NCBI GenBank assembly: GCA_030848705.1
Contig: JAUIZM010000015.1
Coordinates: 4,774,001-4,838,000, forward strand
Source: Heracleum sosnowskyi
Taxonomy: Eukaryota; Streptophyta; Magnoliopsida; Apiales; Apiaceae
Direction: 5' to 3'
Length of the DNA stretch: 64,000 nucleotides
Each line of letters starts with the position of its first letter. Within the stretch, counting starts at the first letter, position 1. Positions 1 through 10,762 of the stretch are shown one piece after another. The position numbers and the translations under genes were made by a program. The notes under the pieces were generated by a model. It did no database searches and was not told the DNA's origin. It saw nothing but the letters and a program-made list of their open reading frames with translations.

Positions 1-180
1 CTTTCTAGGTTTGAGAAACTCATGTGTGCCAACCACTTTGAAGTTAATCGGAAAATCCAGTTCCCGTAAAATCGGTTCATATCGGGTCTGATTCGGTTCA
101 GAACGGAGCGAAATAAAATCTCATCATATTCTAAGAAACTCATAGGGTCATGATATGAAAAAATATGGACAAGAAAAAAT
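1..180 (+). repeat. Exemplar monomer type a (180 bp)
   Basis: Alpha core. It is told apart by gagaaactc near the start, aaaatccag instead of aaaacccag, cggttcat, gggtctgat, the extra A in ctaagaaac (which makes it 180 bp), and agggtcatg near the end. Type a occurs 28 times in the window at irregular but fully in-register intervals, so it serves as the unit marker. Confidence 0.95.
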
Positions 181-242
181 CTTTCTAGGTTTGAGAAAAT
201 CATGTGTGCCAACCACTTTGAAGTTAATCGGAAAACCCAGTT

Positions 243-256
243 CCCGTAAAATCGGG
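243..256. other. Inverted repeat cccg-6-cggg in the monomer core
   Basis: Four-base arms flank a six-base A/T loop at monomer positions 63-76. It is present in b, c and f types. It shortens to three base pairs in ggttc types and weakens further in type j (ttgg). A structural or binding role is inference only. Confidence 0.5.
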
Positions 257-260
257 TCAT

Positions 261-272
261 ATCGGGTCCGAT
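261..272. other. Perfect dyad atcgg-gt-ccgat in the monomer core
   Basis: Five-base arms with a two-base spacer at monomer positions 81-92. One arm is polymorphic between monomer types: tccg keeps the dyad, while tctg (a, c2, k) and tcag (d) break it. It could be a protein site or simply a product of the sequence; nothing here decides. Confidence 0.5.
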
Positions 273-275
273 TCG

Positions 276-284
276 GTTCAGAAC
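276..284. other. Perfect dyad gttc-a-gaac, conserved in nearly all monomers
   Basis: Four-base arms around a single A at monomer positions 96-104. I saw few departures in the array: 35067 (C to T) alters an arm, and 16413/19281 change the base just outside it. Unlike the neighbouring dyad it does not vary between monomer types. Confidence 0.5.
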
Positions 285-359
285 GGAGGTAAATAAAATC
301 TCATCATATTCTAGAAACTCATAGGGACATGATATGAAAAAATATGGACAAGAAAAAAT

Positions 360-538
360 CTTTCTAGGTTTGAGAAAATCATGTGTGCCAACCACTTTGA
401 AGTTAATCGGAAAACCCAGTTCCCGTAAAATCGGGTCATATCGGGTCCGATTCGGTTCAGAACGGAGCGAAATAAAATCTCATCATATTCTAGAAACTCA
501 TAGGGACATGATATGAAAAAATATGGACAAGAAAAAAT
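360..538 (+). repeat. Exemplar monomer type c (179 bp)
   Basis: Alpha core with cgggtcat, gggtccgat, ggagcgaaat, ctagaaac and agggacatg. It is close to the array consensus and keeps all the CpGs of the core. Confidence 0.95.
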
Positions 539-718
539 CTTTCTAGGTTTGAGAAAATCATGTGTGCCTACCCAATTTAAAGTTTACAAGAAAACCCAGT
601 TCCCGTAAAATCGGTTCATATCGGGTCAGATTCGGTTCAGAACGGAGCGAAATAAAATCTCATCATATTCTAGAAACTCATAGGGTCATGATATGAAAAA
701 ATATGGACAAGAAAAAAT
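539..718 (+). repeat. Exemplar monomer type d (180 bp, beta core)
   Basis: The core begins cctaccc and continues caatttaaag then tttacaag, in place of the alpha core. It carries gggtcagat and the agggtcatg tail it shares with type a. It is one base longer than alpha because of the core. Confidence 0.95.
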
Positions 719-1076
719 CTTTCTAGGTTTGAGAAAATCATGTGTGCCAACCACTTTGAAGTTAATCGGAAAACCCAGTTCCCGTAAAATCGGGTCATAT
801 CGGGTCCGATTCGGTTCAGAACGGAGGTAAATAAAATCTCATCATATTCTAGAAACTCATAGGGACATGATATGAAAAAATATGGACAAGAAAAAATCTT
901 TCTAGGTTTGAGAAAATCATGTGTGCCAACCACTTTGAAGTTAATCGGAAAACCCAGTTCCCGTAAAATCGGGTCATATCGGGTCCGATTCGGTTCAGAA
1001 CGGAGCGAAATAAAATCTCATCATATTCTAGAAACTCATAGGGACATGATATGAAAAAATATGGACAAGAAAAAAA

Positions 1077-1255
1077 CTTTCTAGGTTTGAGAAAATCATG
1101 TGTGCCAACCACTTTGAAGTTAATCGGAAAACCCAGTTCCCGCAAAATCGGTTCATATCGGGTCCGATTCGGTTCAGAACGGAGCGAAATAAAATCTCAT
1201 CATATTCTAGAAACTCATAGGGACATGATATGAAAAAATATGGACAAGAAAAAAT
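1077..1255 (+). repeat. Exemplar monomer type e (179 bp)
   Basis: Alpha core entered through an aaaactttc junction (A instead of T before the first C). Its private mark is cgcaaaatcgg instead of cgtaaaatcgg. The same mark recurs in monomers starting at 44463, 46796, 49129 and 62933. Confidence 0.9.
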
Positions 1256-1435
1256 CTTTCTAGGTTTGAGAAAATCATGTGTGCCTACCCAATTTGAAGT
1301 TTACAAGAAAACCCAGTTCCCGTAAAATCGGGTCATATCGGGTCCGATTCGGTTCAGAACGGAGCGAAATAAAATCTCATCATATTCTAGAAACTCATAG
1401 GGACATGATATGAAAAAATATGGACAAGAAAAAAT
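1256..1435 (+). repeat. Exemplar monomer type f (180 bp, beta core)
   Basis: Beta core with caatttgaag (G where d and h have A), combined with the alpha-like cgggtcat and tccg sites. Confined to vocabulary X and its borders. Confidence 0.92.
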
Positions 1436-1614
1436 CTTTCTAGGTTTGAGAAAATCATGTGTGCCAACCACTTTGAAGTTAATCGGAAAACCCAGTTCCC
1501 GTAAAATCGGTTCATATCGGGTCCGATTCGGTTCAGAACGGAGGTAAATAAAATCTCATCATATTCTAGAAACTCATAGGGACATGATATGAAAAAATAT
1601 GGACAAGAAAAAAA
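1436..1614 (+). repeat. Exemplar monomer type g (179 bp)
   Basis: Alpha core with cggttcat, tccg and ggaggtaaat. It combines the aggt mark of b with the ggttc mark of i and l, so it looks like a recombinant. Confidence 0.9.
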
Positions 1615-1794
1615 CTTTCTAGGTTTGAGAAAATCATGTGTGCCTACCCAATTTAAAGTTTACAAGAAAACCCAGTTCCCGTAAAATCGGTTCATATCGG
1701 GTCCGATTCGGTTCAGAACGGAGCGAAATAAAATCTCATCATATTCTAGAAACTCATAGGGACATGATATGAAAAAATATGGACAAGAAAAAAT
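1615..1794 (+). repeat. Exemplar monomer type h (180 bp, beta core)
   Basis: Beta core with caatttaaag, entered through the aaaactttc junction, with cggttcat, tccg and agggacatg. Every h I found is followed by type i. Confidence 0.92.
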
Positions 1795-1973
1795 ATTTCT
1801 AGGTTTGAGAAAATCATGTGTGCCAACCACTTTGAAGTTAATCGGAAAACCCAGTTCCCGTAAAATCGGTTCATATCGGGTCCGATTCGGTTCAGAACGG
1901 AGCGAAATAAAATCTCATCATATTCTAGAAACTCATAGGGACATGATATGAAAAAATATGGACAAGAAAAAAT
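1795..1973 (+). repeat. Exemplar monomer type i (179 bp)
   Basis: Alpha core whose first base is A instead of C, giving the aaaatatttc junction. Otherwise it is identical in marks to type l (ggttc, tccg, agcg). It follows h and precedes f in every copy except the last (63651), which is followed by j. Confidence 0.92.
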
Positions 1974-2153
1974 CTTTCTAGGTTTGAGAAAATCATGTGT
2001 GCCTACCCAATTTGAAGTTTACAAGAAAACCCAGTTCCCGTAAAATCGGGTCATATCAGGTCCGATTCGGTTCAGAACGGAGCGAAATAAAATCTCATCA
2101 TATTCTAGAAACTCATAGGGACATGATATGAAAAAATATGGACAAGAAAAAAA

Positions 2154-2332
2154 CTTTCTAGGTTTGAGAAAATCATGTGTGCCAACCACTTTGAAGTTAA
2201 TCGGAAAACCCAGTTCCCGTAAAATCGGTTCATATCGGGTCCGATTCGGTTCAGAACGGAGCGAAATAAAATCTCATCATATTCTAGAAACTCATAGGGA
2301 CATGATATGAAAAAATATGGACAAGAAAAAAT
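2154..2332 (+). repeat. Exemplar monomer type e2 (179 bp)
   Basis: As type e (aaaactttc junction, ggttc, tccg, agcg) but with the ordinary cgtaaaatc. It usually closes a vocabulary X unit, directly before type a. Confidence 0.9.
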
Positions 2333-4306
2333 CTTTCTAGGTTTGAGAAACTCATGTGTGCCAACCACTTTGAAGTTAATCGGAAAATCCAGTTCCCGTA
2401 AAATCGGTTCATATCGGGTCTGATTCGGTTCAGAACGGAGCGAAATAAAATCTCATCATATTCTAAGAAACTCATAGGGTCATGATATGAAAAAATATGG
2501 ACAAGAAAAAATCTTTCTAGGTTTGAGAAAATCATGTGTGCCAACCACTTTGAAGTTAATCGGAAAACCCAGTTCCCGTAAAATCGGGTCATATCGGGTC
2601 CGATTCGGTTCAGAACGGAGGTAAATAAAATCTCATCATATTCTAGAAACTCATAGGGACATGATATGAAAAAATATGGACAAGAAAAAATCTTTCTAGG
2701 TTTGAGAAAATCATGTGTGCCAACCACTTTGAAGTTAATCGGAAAACCCAGTTCCCGTAAAATCGGGTCATATCGGGTCCGATTCGGTTCAGAACGGAGC
2801 GAAATAAAATCTCATCATATTCTAGAAACTCATAGGGACATGATATGAAAAAATATGGACAAGAAAAAATCTTTCTAGGTTTGAGAAAATCATGTGTGCC
2901 TACCCAATTTAAAGTTTACAAGAAAACCCAGTTCCCGTAAAATCGGTTCATATCGGGTCAGATTCGGTTCAGAACGGAGCGAAATAAAATCTCATCATAT
3001 TCTAGAAACTCATAGGGTCATGATATGAAAAAATATGGACAAGAAAAAATCTTTCTAGGTTTGAGAAAATCATGTGTGCCAACCACTTTGAAGTTAATCG
3101 GAAAACCCAGTTCCCGTAAAATCGGTTCATATCGGGTCCGATTCGGTTCAGAACGGAGGTAAATAAAATCTCATCATATTCTAGAAACTCATAGGGACAT
3201 GATATGAAAAAATATGGACAAGAAAAAATCTTTCTAGGTTTGAGAAAATCATGTGTGCCTACCCAATTTGAAGTTTACAAGAAAACCCAGTTCCCGTAAA
3301 ATCGGGTCATATCGGGTCCGATTCGGTTCAGAACGGAGCGAAATAAAATCTCATCATATTCTAGAAACTCATAGGGACATGATATGAAAAAATATGGACA
3401 AGAAAAAATCTTTCTAGGTTTGAGAAAATCATGTGTGCCAACCACTTTGAAGTTAATCGGAAAACCCAGTTCCCGTAAAATCGGTTCATATCGGGTCCGA
3501 TTCGGTTCAGAACGGAGGTAAATAAAATCTCATCATATTCTAGAAACTCATAGGGACATGATATGAAAAAATATGGACAAGAAAAAAACTTTCTAGGTTT
3601 GAGAAAATCATGTGTGCCTACCCAATTTAAAGTTTACAAGAAAACCCAGTTCCCGTAAAATCGGTTCATATCGGGTCCGATTCGGTTCAGAACGGAGCGA
3701 AATAAAATCTCATCATATTCTAGAAACTCATAGGGACATGATATGAAAAAATATGGACAAGAAAAAATATTTCTAGGTTTGAGAAAATCATGTGTGCCAA
3801 CCACTTTGAAGTTAATCGGAAAACCCAGTTCCCATAAAATCGGTTCATATCGGGTCCGATTCGGTTCAGAACGGAGCGAAATAAAATCTCATCATATTCT
3901 AGAAACTCATAGGGACATGATATGAAAAAATATGGACAAGAAAAAATCTTTCTAGGTTTGAGAAAATCATGTGTGCCTACCCAATTTGAAGTTTACAAGA
4001 AAACCCAGTTCCCGTAAAATCGGGTCATATCAGGTCCGATTCGGTTCAGAACGGAGCGAAATAAAATCTCATCATATTCTAGAAACTCATAGGGACATGA
4101 TATGAAAAAATATGGACAAGAAAAAAACTTTCTAGGTTTGAGAAAATCATGTGTGCCAACCACTTTGAAGTTAATCGGAAAACCCAGTTCCCGTAAAATC
4201 GGTTCATATCGGGTCCGATTCGGTTCAGAACGGAGCGAAATAAAATCTCATCATATTCTAGAAACTCATAGGGACATGATATGAAAAAATATGGACAAGA
4301 AAAAAT
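2333..4306 (+). repeat. Higher-order unit, 11 monomers (1974 bp)
   Basis: Order a-b-c-d-g-f-g-h-i-f-e2. Its last six monomers repeat the last six of the unit before it, including the private A at 4032. The i monomer carries a private CpG-to-CpA change at 3834. Confidence 0.93.
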
Positions 4307-5921
4307 CTTTCTAGGTTTGAGAAACTCATGTGTGCCAACCACTTTGAAGTTAATCGGAAAATCCAGTTCCCGTAAAATCGGTTCATATCGGGTCTGATTC
4401 GGTTCAGAACGGAGCGAAATAAAATCTCATCATATTCTAAGAAACTCATAGGGTCATGATATGAAAAAATATGGACAAGAAAAAATCTTTCTAGGTTTGA
4501 GAAAATCATGTGTGCCAACCACTTTGAAGTTAATCGGAAAACCCAGTTCCCGTAAAATCGGGTCATATCGGGTCCGATTCGGTTCAGAACGGAGGTAAAT
4601 AAAATCTCATCATATTCTAGAAACTCATAGGGACATGATATGAAAAAATATGGACAAGAAAAAATCTTTCTAGGTTTGAGAAAATCATGTGTGCCAACCA
4701 CTTTGAAGTTAATCGGAAAACCCAGTTCCCGTAAAATCGGGTCATATCGGGTCCGATTCGGTTCAGAACGGAGCGAAATAAAATCTCATCATATTCTAGA
4801 AACTCATAGGGACATGATATGAAAAAATATGGACAAGAAAAAATCTTTCTAGGTTTGAGAAAATCATGTGTGCCTACCCAATTTAAAGTTTACAAGAAAA
4901 CCCAGTTCCCGTAAAATCGGTTCATATCGGGTCAGATTCGGTTCAGAACGGAGCGAAATAAAATCTCATCATATTCTAGAAACTCATAGGGTCATGATAT
5001 GAAAAAATATGGACAAGAAAAAATCTTTCTAGGTTTGAGAAAATCATGTGTGCCAACCACTTTGAAGTTAATCGGAAAACCCAGTTCCCGTAAAATCGGT
5101 TCATATCGGGTCCGATTCGGTTCAGAACGGAGGTAAATAAAATCTCATCATATTCTAGAAACTCATAGGGACATGATATGAAAAAATATGGACAAGAAAA
5201 AAACTTTCTAGGTTTGAGAAAATCATGTGTGCCTACCCAATTTAAAGTTTACAAGAAAACCCAGTTCCCGTAAAATCGGTTCATATCGGGTCCGATTCGG
5301 TTCAGAACGGAGCGAAATAAAATCTCATCATATTCTAGAAACTCATAGGGACATGATATGAAAAAATATGGACAAGAAAAAATATTTCTAGGTTTGAGAA
5401 AATCATGTGTGCCAACCACTTTGAAGTTAATCGGAAAACCCAGTTCCCGTAAAATCGGTTCATATCGGGTCCGATTCGGTTCAGAACGGAGCGAAATAAA
5501 ATCTCATCATATTCTAGAAACTCATAGGGACATGATATGAAAAAATATGGACAAGAAAAAATCTTTCTAGGTTTGAGAAAATCATGTGTGCCTACCCAAT
5601 TTGAAGTTTACAAGAAAACCCAGTTCCCGTAAAATCGGGTCATATCGGGTCCGATTCGGTTCAGAACGGAGCGAAATAAAATCTCATCATATTCTAGAAA
5701 CTCATAGGGACATGATATGAAAAAATATGGACAAGAAAAAAACTTTCTAGGTTTGAGAAAATCATGTGTGCCAACCACTTTGAAGTTAATCGGAAAACCC
5801 AGTTCCCGTAAAATCGGTTCATATCGGGTCCGATTCGGTTCAGAACGGAGCGAAATAAAATCTCATCATATTCTAGAAACTCATAGGGACATGATATGAA
5901 AAAATATGGACAAGAAAAAAT
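4307..5921 (+). repeat. Higher-order unit, 9-mer of 1615 bp
   Basis: Order a-b-c-d-g-h-i-f-e2, the simplest form of vocabulary X. Close relatives lie at 13807, 22232, 29224, 31556 and 50026. Confidence 0.93.
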
Positions 5922-8074
5922 CTTTCTAGGTTTGAGAAACTCATGTGTGCCAACCACTTTGAAGTTAATCGGAAAATCCAGTTCCCGTAAAATCGGTTCA
6001 TATCGGGTCTGATTCGGTTCAGAACGGAGCGAAATAAAATCTCATCATATTCTAAGAAACTCATAGGGTCATGATATGAAAAAATATGGACAAGAAAAAA
6101 TCTTTCTAGGTTTGAGAAAATCATGTGTGCCAACCACTTTGAAGTTAATCGGAAAACCCAGTTCCCGTAAAATCGGGTCATATCGGGTCCGATTCGGTTC
6201 AGAACGGAGGTAAATAAAATCTCATCATATTCTAGAAACTCATAGGGACATGATATGAAAAAATATGGACAAGAAAAAATCTTTCTAGGTTTGAGAAAAT
6301 CATGTGTGCCAACCACTTTGAAGTTAATCGGAAAACCCAGTTCCCGTAAAATCGGGTCATATCGGGTCCGATTCGGTTCAGAACGGAGCGAAATAAAATC
6401 TCATCATATTCTAGAAACTCATAGGGACATGATATGAAAAAATATGGACAAGAAAAAATCTTTCTAGGTTTGAGAAAATCATGTGTGCCTACCCAATTTA
6501 AAGTTTACAAGAAAACCCAGTTCCCGTAAAATCGGTTCATATCGGGTCAGATTCGGTTCAGAACGGAGCGAAATAAAATCTCATCATATTCTAGAAACTC
6601 ATAGGGTCATGATATGAAAAAATATGGACAAGAAAAAATCTTTCTAGGTTTGAGAAAATCATGTGTGCCAACCACTTTGAAGTTAATCGGAAAACCCAGT
6701 TCCCGTAAAATCGGGTCATATCGGGTCCGATTCGGTTCAGAACGGAGGTAAATAAAATCTCATCATATTCTAGAAACTCATAGGGACATGATATGAAAAA
6801 ATATGGACAAGAAAAAATCTTTCTAGGTTTGAGAAAATCATGTGTGCCAACCACTTTGAAGTTAATCGGAAAACCCAGTTCCCGTAAAATCGGGTCATAT
6901 CGGGTCCGATTCGGTTCAGAACGGAGCGAAATAAAATCTCATCATATTCTAGAAACTCATAGGGACATGATATGAAAAAATATGGACAAGAAAAAATCTT
7001 TCTAGGTTTGAGAAAATCATGTGTGCCTACCCAATTTAAAGTTTACAAGAAAACCCAGTTCCCGTAAAATCGGTTCATATCGGGTCAGATTCGGTTCAGA
7101 ACGGAGCGAAATAAAATCTCATCATATTCTAGAAACTCATAGGGTCATGATATGAAAAAATATGGACAAGAAAAAATCTTTCTAGGTTTGAGAAAATCAT
7201 GTGTGCCAACCACTTTGAAGTTAATCGGAAAACCCAGTTCCCGTAAAATCGGTTCATATCGGGTCCGATTCGGTTCAGAACGGAGGTAAATAAAATCTCA
7301 TCATATTCTAGAAACTCATAGGGACATGATATGAAAAAATATGGACAAGAAAAAAACTTTCTAGGTTTGAGAAAATCATGTGTGCCTACCCAATTTAAAG
7401 TTTACAAGAAAACCCAGTTCCCGTAAAATCGGTTCATATCGGGTCCGATTCGGTTCAGAACGGAGCGAAATAAAATCTCATCATATTCTAGAAACTCATA
7501 GGGACATGATATGAAAAAATATGGACAAGAAAAAATATTTCTAGGTTTGAGAAAATCATGTGTGCCAACCACTTTGAAGTTAATCGGAAAACCCAGTTCC
7601 CGTAAAATCGGTTCATATCGGGTCCGATTCGGTTCAGAACGGAGCGAAATAAAATCTCATCATATTCTAGAAACTCATAGGGACATGATATGAAAAAATA
7701 TGGACAAGAAAAAATCTTTCTAGGTTTGAGAAAATCATGTGTGCCTACCCAATTTGAAGTTTACAAGAAAACCCAGTTCCCGTAAAATCGGGTCATATCG
7801 GGTCCGATTCGGTTCAGAACGGAGCGAAATAAAATCTCATCATATTCTAGAAACTCATAGGGACATGATATGAAAAAATATGGACAAGAAAAAAACTTTC
7901 TAGGTTTGAGAAAATCATGTGTGCCAACCACTTTGAAGTTAATCGGAAAACCCAGTTCCCGTAAAATCGGTTCATATCGGGTCCGATTCGGTTCAGAACG
8001 GAGCGAAATAAAATCTCATCATATTCTAGAAACTCATAGGGACATGATATGAAAAAATATGGACAAGAAAAAAT
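5922..8074 (+). repeat. Higher-order unit, 12 monomers (2153 bp)
   Basis: Order a-b-c-d-b-c-d-g-h-i-f-e2. This is the nine-mer with b-c-d duplicated in register (6102-6639 and 6640-7177, 538 bp each). Confidence 0.93.
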
Positions 8075-9150
8075 CTTTCTAGGTTTGAGAAACTCATGTG
8101 TGCCAACCACTTTGAAGTTAATCGGAAAATCCAGTTCCCGTAAAATGGGTTCATATCGGGTCTGATTCGGTTCAGAACGGAGCGAAATAAAATCTCATCA
8201 TATTCTAAGAAACTCATAGGGTCATGATATGAAAAAATATGGACAAGAAAAAATCTTTCTAGGTTTGAGAAAATCATGTGTGCCAACCACTTTGAAGTTA
8301 ATCGGAAAACCCAGTTCCCGTAAAATCGGGTCATATCGGGTCCGATTCGGTTCAGAACGGAGGTAAATAAAATCTCATCATATTCTAGAAACTCATAGGG
8401 ACATGATATGAAAAAATATGGACAAGAAAAAATCTTTCTAGGTTTGAGAAAATCATGTGTGCCAACCACTTTGAAGTTAATCGGAAAACCCAGTTCCCGT
8501 AAAATCGGGTCATATCGGGTCCGATTCGGTTCAGAACGGAGCGAAATAAAATCTCATCATATTCTAGAAACTCATAGGGACATGATATGAAAAAATATGG
8601 ACAAGAAAAAATCTTTCTAGGTTTGAGAAAATCATGTGTGCCTACTCAATTTAAAGTTTACAAGAAAACCCAGTTCCCGTAAAATCGGTTCATATCGGGT
8701 CAGATTCGGTTCAGAACGGAGCGAAATAAAATCTCATCATATTCTAGAAACTCATAGGGTCATGATATGAAAAAATATGGACAAGAAAAAATCTTTCTAG
8801 GTTTGAGAAAATCATGTGTGCCAACCACTTTGAAGTTAATCGGAAAACCCAGTTCCCGTAAAATCGGGTCATATCGGGTCCGATTCGGTTCAGAACGGAG
8901 GTAAATAAAATCTCATCATATTCTAGAAACTCATAGGGACATGATATGAAAAAATATGGACAAGAAAAAATCTTTCTAGGTTTGAGAAAATCATGTGTGC
9001 CAACCACTTTGAAGTTAATCGGAAAACCCAGTTCCCGTAAAATCGGGTCATATCGGGTCCGATTCGGTTCAGAACGGAGCGAAATAAAATCTCATCATAT
9101 TCTAGAAACTCATAGGGACATGATATGAAAAAATATGGACAAGAAAAAAT

Positions 9151-9329
9151 CTTTCTAGGTTTGAGAAAATCATGTGTGCCAACCACTTTGAAGTTAATCG
9201 GAAAACCCAGTTCCCGTAAAATTGGTTCATATCGGGTCCGATTCGGTTCAGAACGGAGAGAAATAAAATCTCATACTATTCTAGAAACTCATAGGGACAT
9301 GATATGAAAAAATATGGACAAGAAAAAAT
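9151..9329 (+). repeat. Exemplar monomer type j (179 bp)
   Basis: Alpha core with aaaattggttc (CpG lost by C to T), ggagagaaat in place of ggagcgaaat, and catactattc in place of catcatattc. It is the key marker of vocabulary Y. Confidence 0.94.
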
Positions 9330-9508
9330 CTTTCTAGGTTTGAGAAAATCATGTGTGCCAACCACTTTGAAGTTAATCGGAAAACCCAGTTCCCGTAAAA
9401 TCGGTTCATATCGGGTCTGATTCGGTTCAGAACGGAGCGAAATAAAATCTCATCATATTCTAGAAACTCATAGGGACATGATATGAAAAAATATGGACAA
9501 GAAAAAAT
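9330..9508 (+). repeat. Exemplar monomer type k (179 bp)
   Basis: Alpha core with cggttcat, gggtctgat (CpG lost), ggagcgaaat and agggacatg. Nearly always followed by type l. Confidence 0.93.
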
Positions 9509-9687
9509 CTTTCTAGGTTTGAGAAAATCATGTGTGCCAACCACTTTGAAGTTAATCGGAAAACCCAGTTCCCGTAAAATCGGTTCATATCGGGTCCGAT
9601 TCGGTTCAGAACGGAGCGAAATAAAATCTCATCATATTCTAGAAACTCATAGGGACATGATATGAAAAAATATGGACAAGAAAAAAT
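9509..9687 (+). repeat. Exemplar monomer type l (179 bp)
   Basis: Alpha core with cggttcat, gggtccgat, ggagcgaaat and agggacatg. It differs from c only at the gggtc/ggttc site. Confidence 0.93.
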
Positions 9688-10046
9688 CTTTCTAGGTTTG
9701 AGAAAATCATGTGTGCCTACCCAATTTAAAGTTTACAAGAAAACCCAGTTCCCGTAAAATCGGTTCATATCGGGTCAGATTCGGTTCAGAACGGAGCGAA
9801 ATAAAATCTCATCATATTCTAGAAACTCATAGGGTCATGATATGAAAAAATATGGACAAGAAAAAATCTTTCTAGGTTTGAGAAAATCATGTGTGCCAAC
9901 CACTTTGAAGTTAATCGGAAAACCCAGTTCCCGTAAAATCGGGTCATATCGGGTCCGATTCGGTTCAGAACGGAGGTAAATAAAATCTCATCATATTCTA
10001 GAAACTCATAGGGACATGATATGAAAAAATATGGACAAGAAAAAAT

Positions 10047-10225
10047 CTTTCTAGGTTTGAGAAAATCATGTGTGCCAACCACTTTGAAGTTAATCGGAAA
10101 ACCCAGTTCCCGTAAAATCGGGTCATATCGGGTCTGATTCGGTTCAGAACGGAGCGAAATAAAATCTCATCATATTCTAGAAACTCATAGGGACATGATA
10201 TGAAAAAATATGGACAAGAAAAAAT
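10047..10225 (+). repeat. Exemplar monomer type c2 (c/k mosaic)
   Basis: Combines cgggtcat of c with gggtctgat of k. It occurs only between about 10.0 and 13.3 kb (10047, 11122, 11659, 13091), so it is a local variant spread by block copying. Confidence 0.9.
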
Positions 10226-10762
10226 CTTTCTAGGTTTGAGAAAATCATGTGTGCCAACCACTTTGAAGTTAATCGGAAAACCCAGTTCCCGTAAAATTGG
10301 TTCATATCGGGTCCGATTCGGTTCAGAACGGAGAGAAATAAAATCTCATACTATTCTAGAAACTCATAGGGACATGATATGAAAAAATATGGACAAGAAA
10401 AAATCTTTCTAGGTTTGAGAAAATCATGTGTGCCAACCACTTTGAAGTTAATCGGAAAACCCAGTTCCCGTAAAATCGGTTCATATCGGGTCTGATTCGG
10501 TTCAGAACGGAGCGAAATAAAATCTCATCATATTCTAGAAACTCATAGGGACATGATATGAAAAAATATGGATAAGAAAAAATCTTTCTAGGTTTGAGAA
10601 AATCATGTGTGCCAACCACTTTGAAGTTAATCGGAAAACCCAGTTCCCGTAAAATCGGTTCATATCGGGTCCGATTCGGTTCAGAACGGAGCGAAATAAA
10701 ATCTCATCATATTCTAGAAACTCATAGGGACATGATATGAAAAAATATGGACAAGAAAAAAT

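Larger units (their letters stand above)
181..359 (+). repeat. Exemplar monomer type b (179 bp)
   Basis: Alpha core with cgggtcat, gggtccgat and the diagnostic ggaggtaaat in place of ggagcgaaat, which removes one CpG. It almost always follows a monomer ending in agggtcatg (type a or d). Confidence 0.95.
1..2332 (+). repeat. Higher-order unit, 13 monomers (2332 bp)
   Basis: Order a-b-c-d-b-c-e-f-g-h-i-f-e2, vocabulary X. The f monomer at 1974 carries a private G-to-A at 2058 (atatcaggt), which recurs 1974 bp downstream. Confidence 0.93.
8075..10762 (+). repeat. Higher-order unit, 15 monomers (2688 bp)
   Basis: Order a-b-c-d-b-c-j-k-l-d-b-c2-j-k-l. This is the first appearance of vocabulary Y, with the switch at 9151 where j begins. 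Private changes: C to G at 8147, C to T at 8646 and C to T at 10573. The same monomer order, with c in place of c2, recurs at 51641 and 54867. Confidence 0.93.

Noticed and set aside
151..179. A-rich stretch at the monomer end as a promoter or terminator
   Set aside because: Two A6 tracts and a short dyad are not enough to call a regulatory site, and there is no downstream gene. It is more simply an A-tract bend element of the satellite.
271..288. Possible CENP-B box in attcggttcagaacgga
   Set aside because: The ttcg and the central A fit, but the closing cggg element is displaced by one base and reads cgga, so the consensus is not met. CENP-B boxes are also not expected in plants, if this is a plant.
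334..516. Repeated 60-codon + strand open frame starting at ATG in atatgaaaaaatatgg
   Set aside because: It occurs in most alpha monomers simply because the monomer is conserved. The 179-bp period shifts frame at each repeat, it is broken in beta and several other monomers by single marks, and no ribosome site, promoter, domain or codon-level constraint is visible.
2284..2727. Repeated 87- and 147-codon - strand open frames
   Set aside because: They cross monomer boundaries, and the longer form exists only where a 180-bp type a monomer restores frame between neighbours. They overlap + strand frames in the same DNA. They are a periodic by-product, not a protein family.
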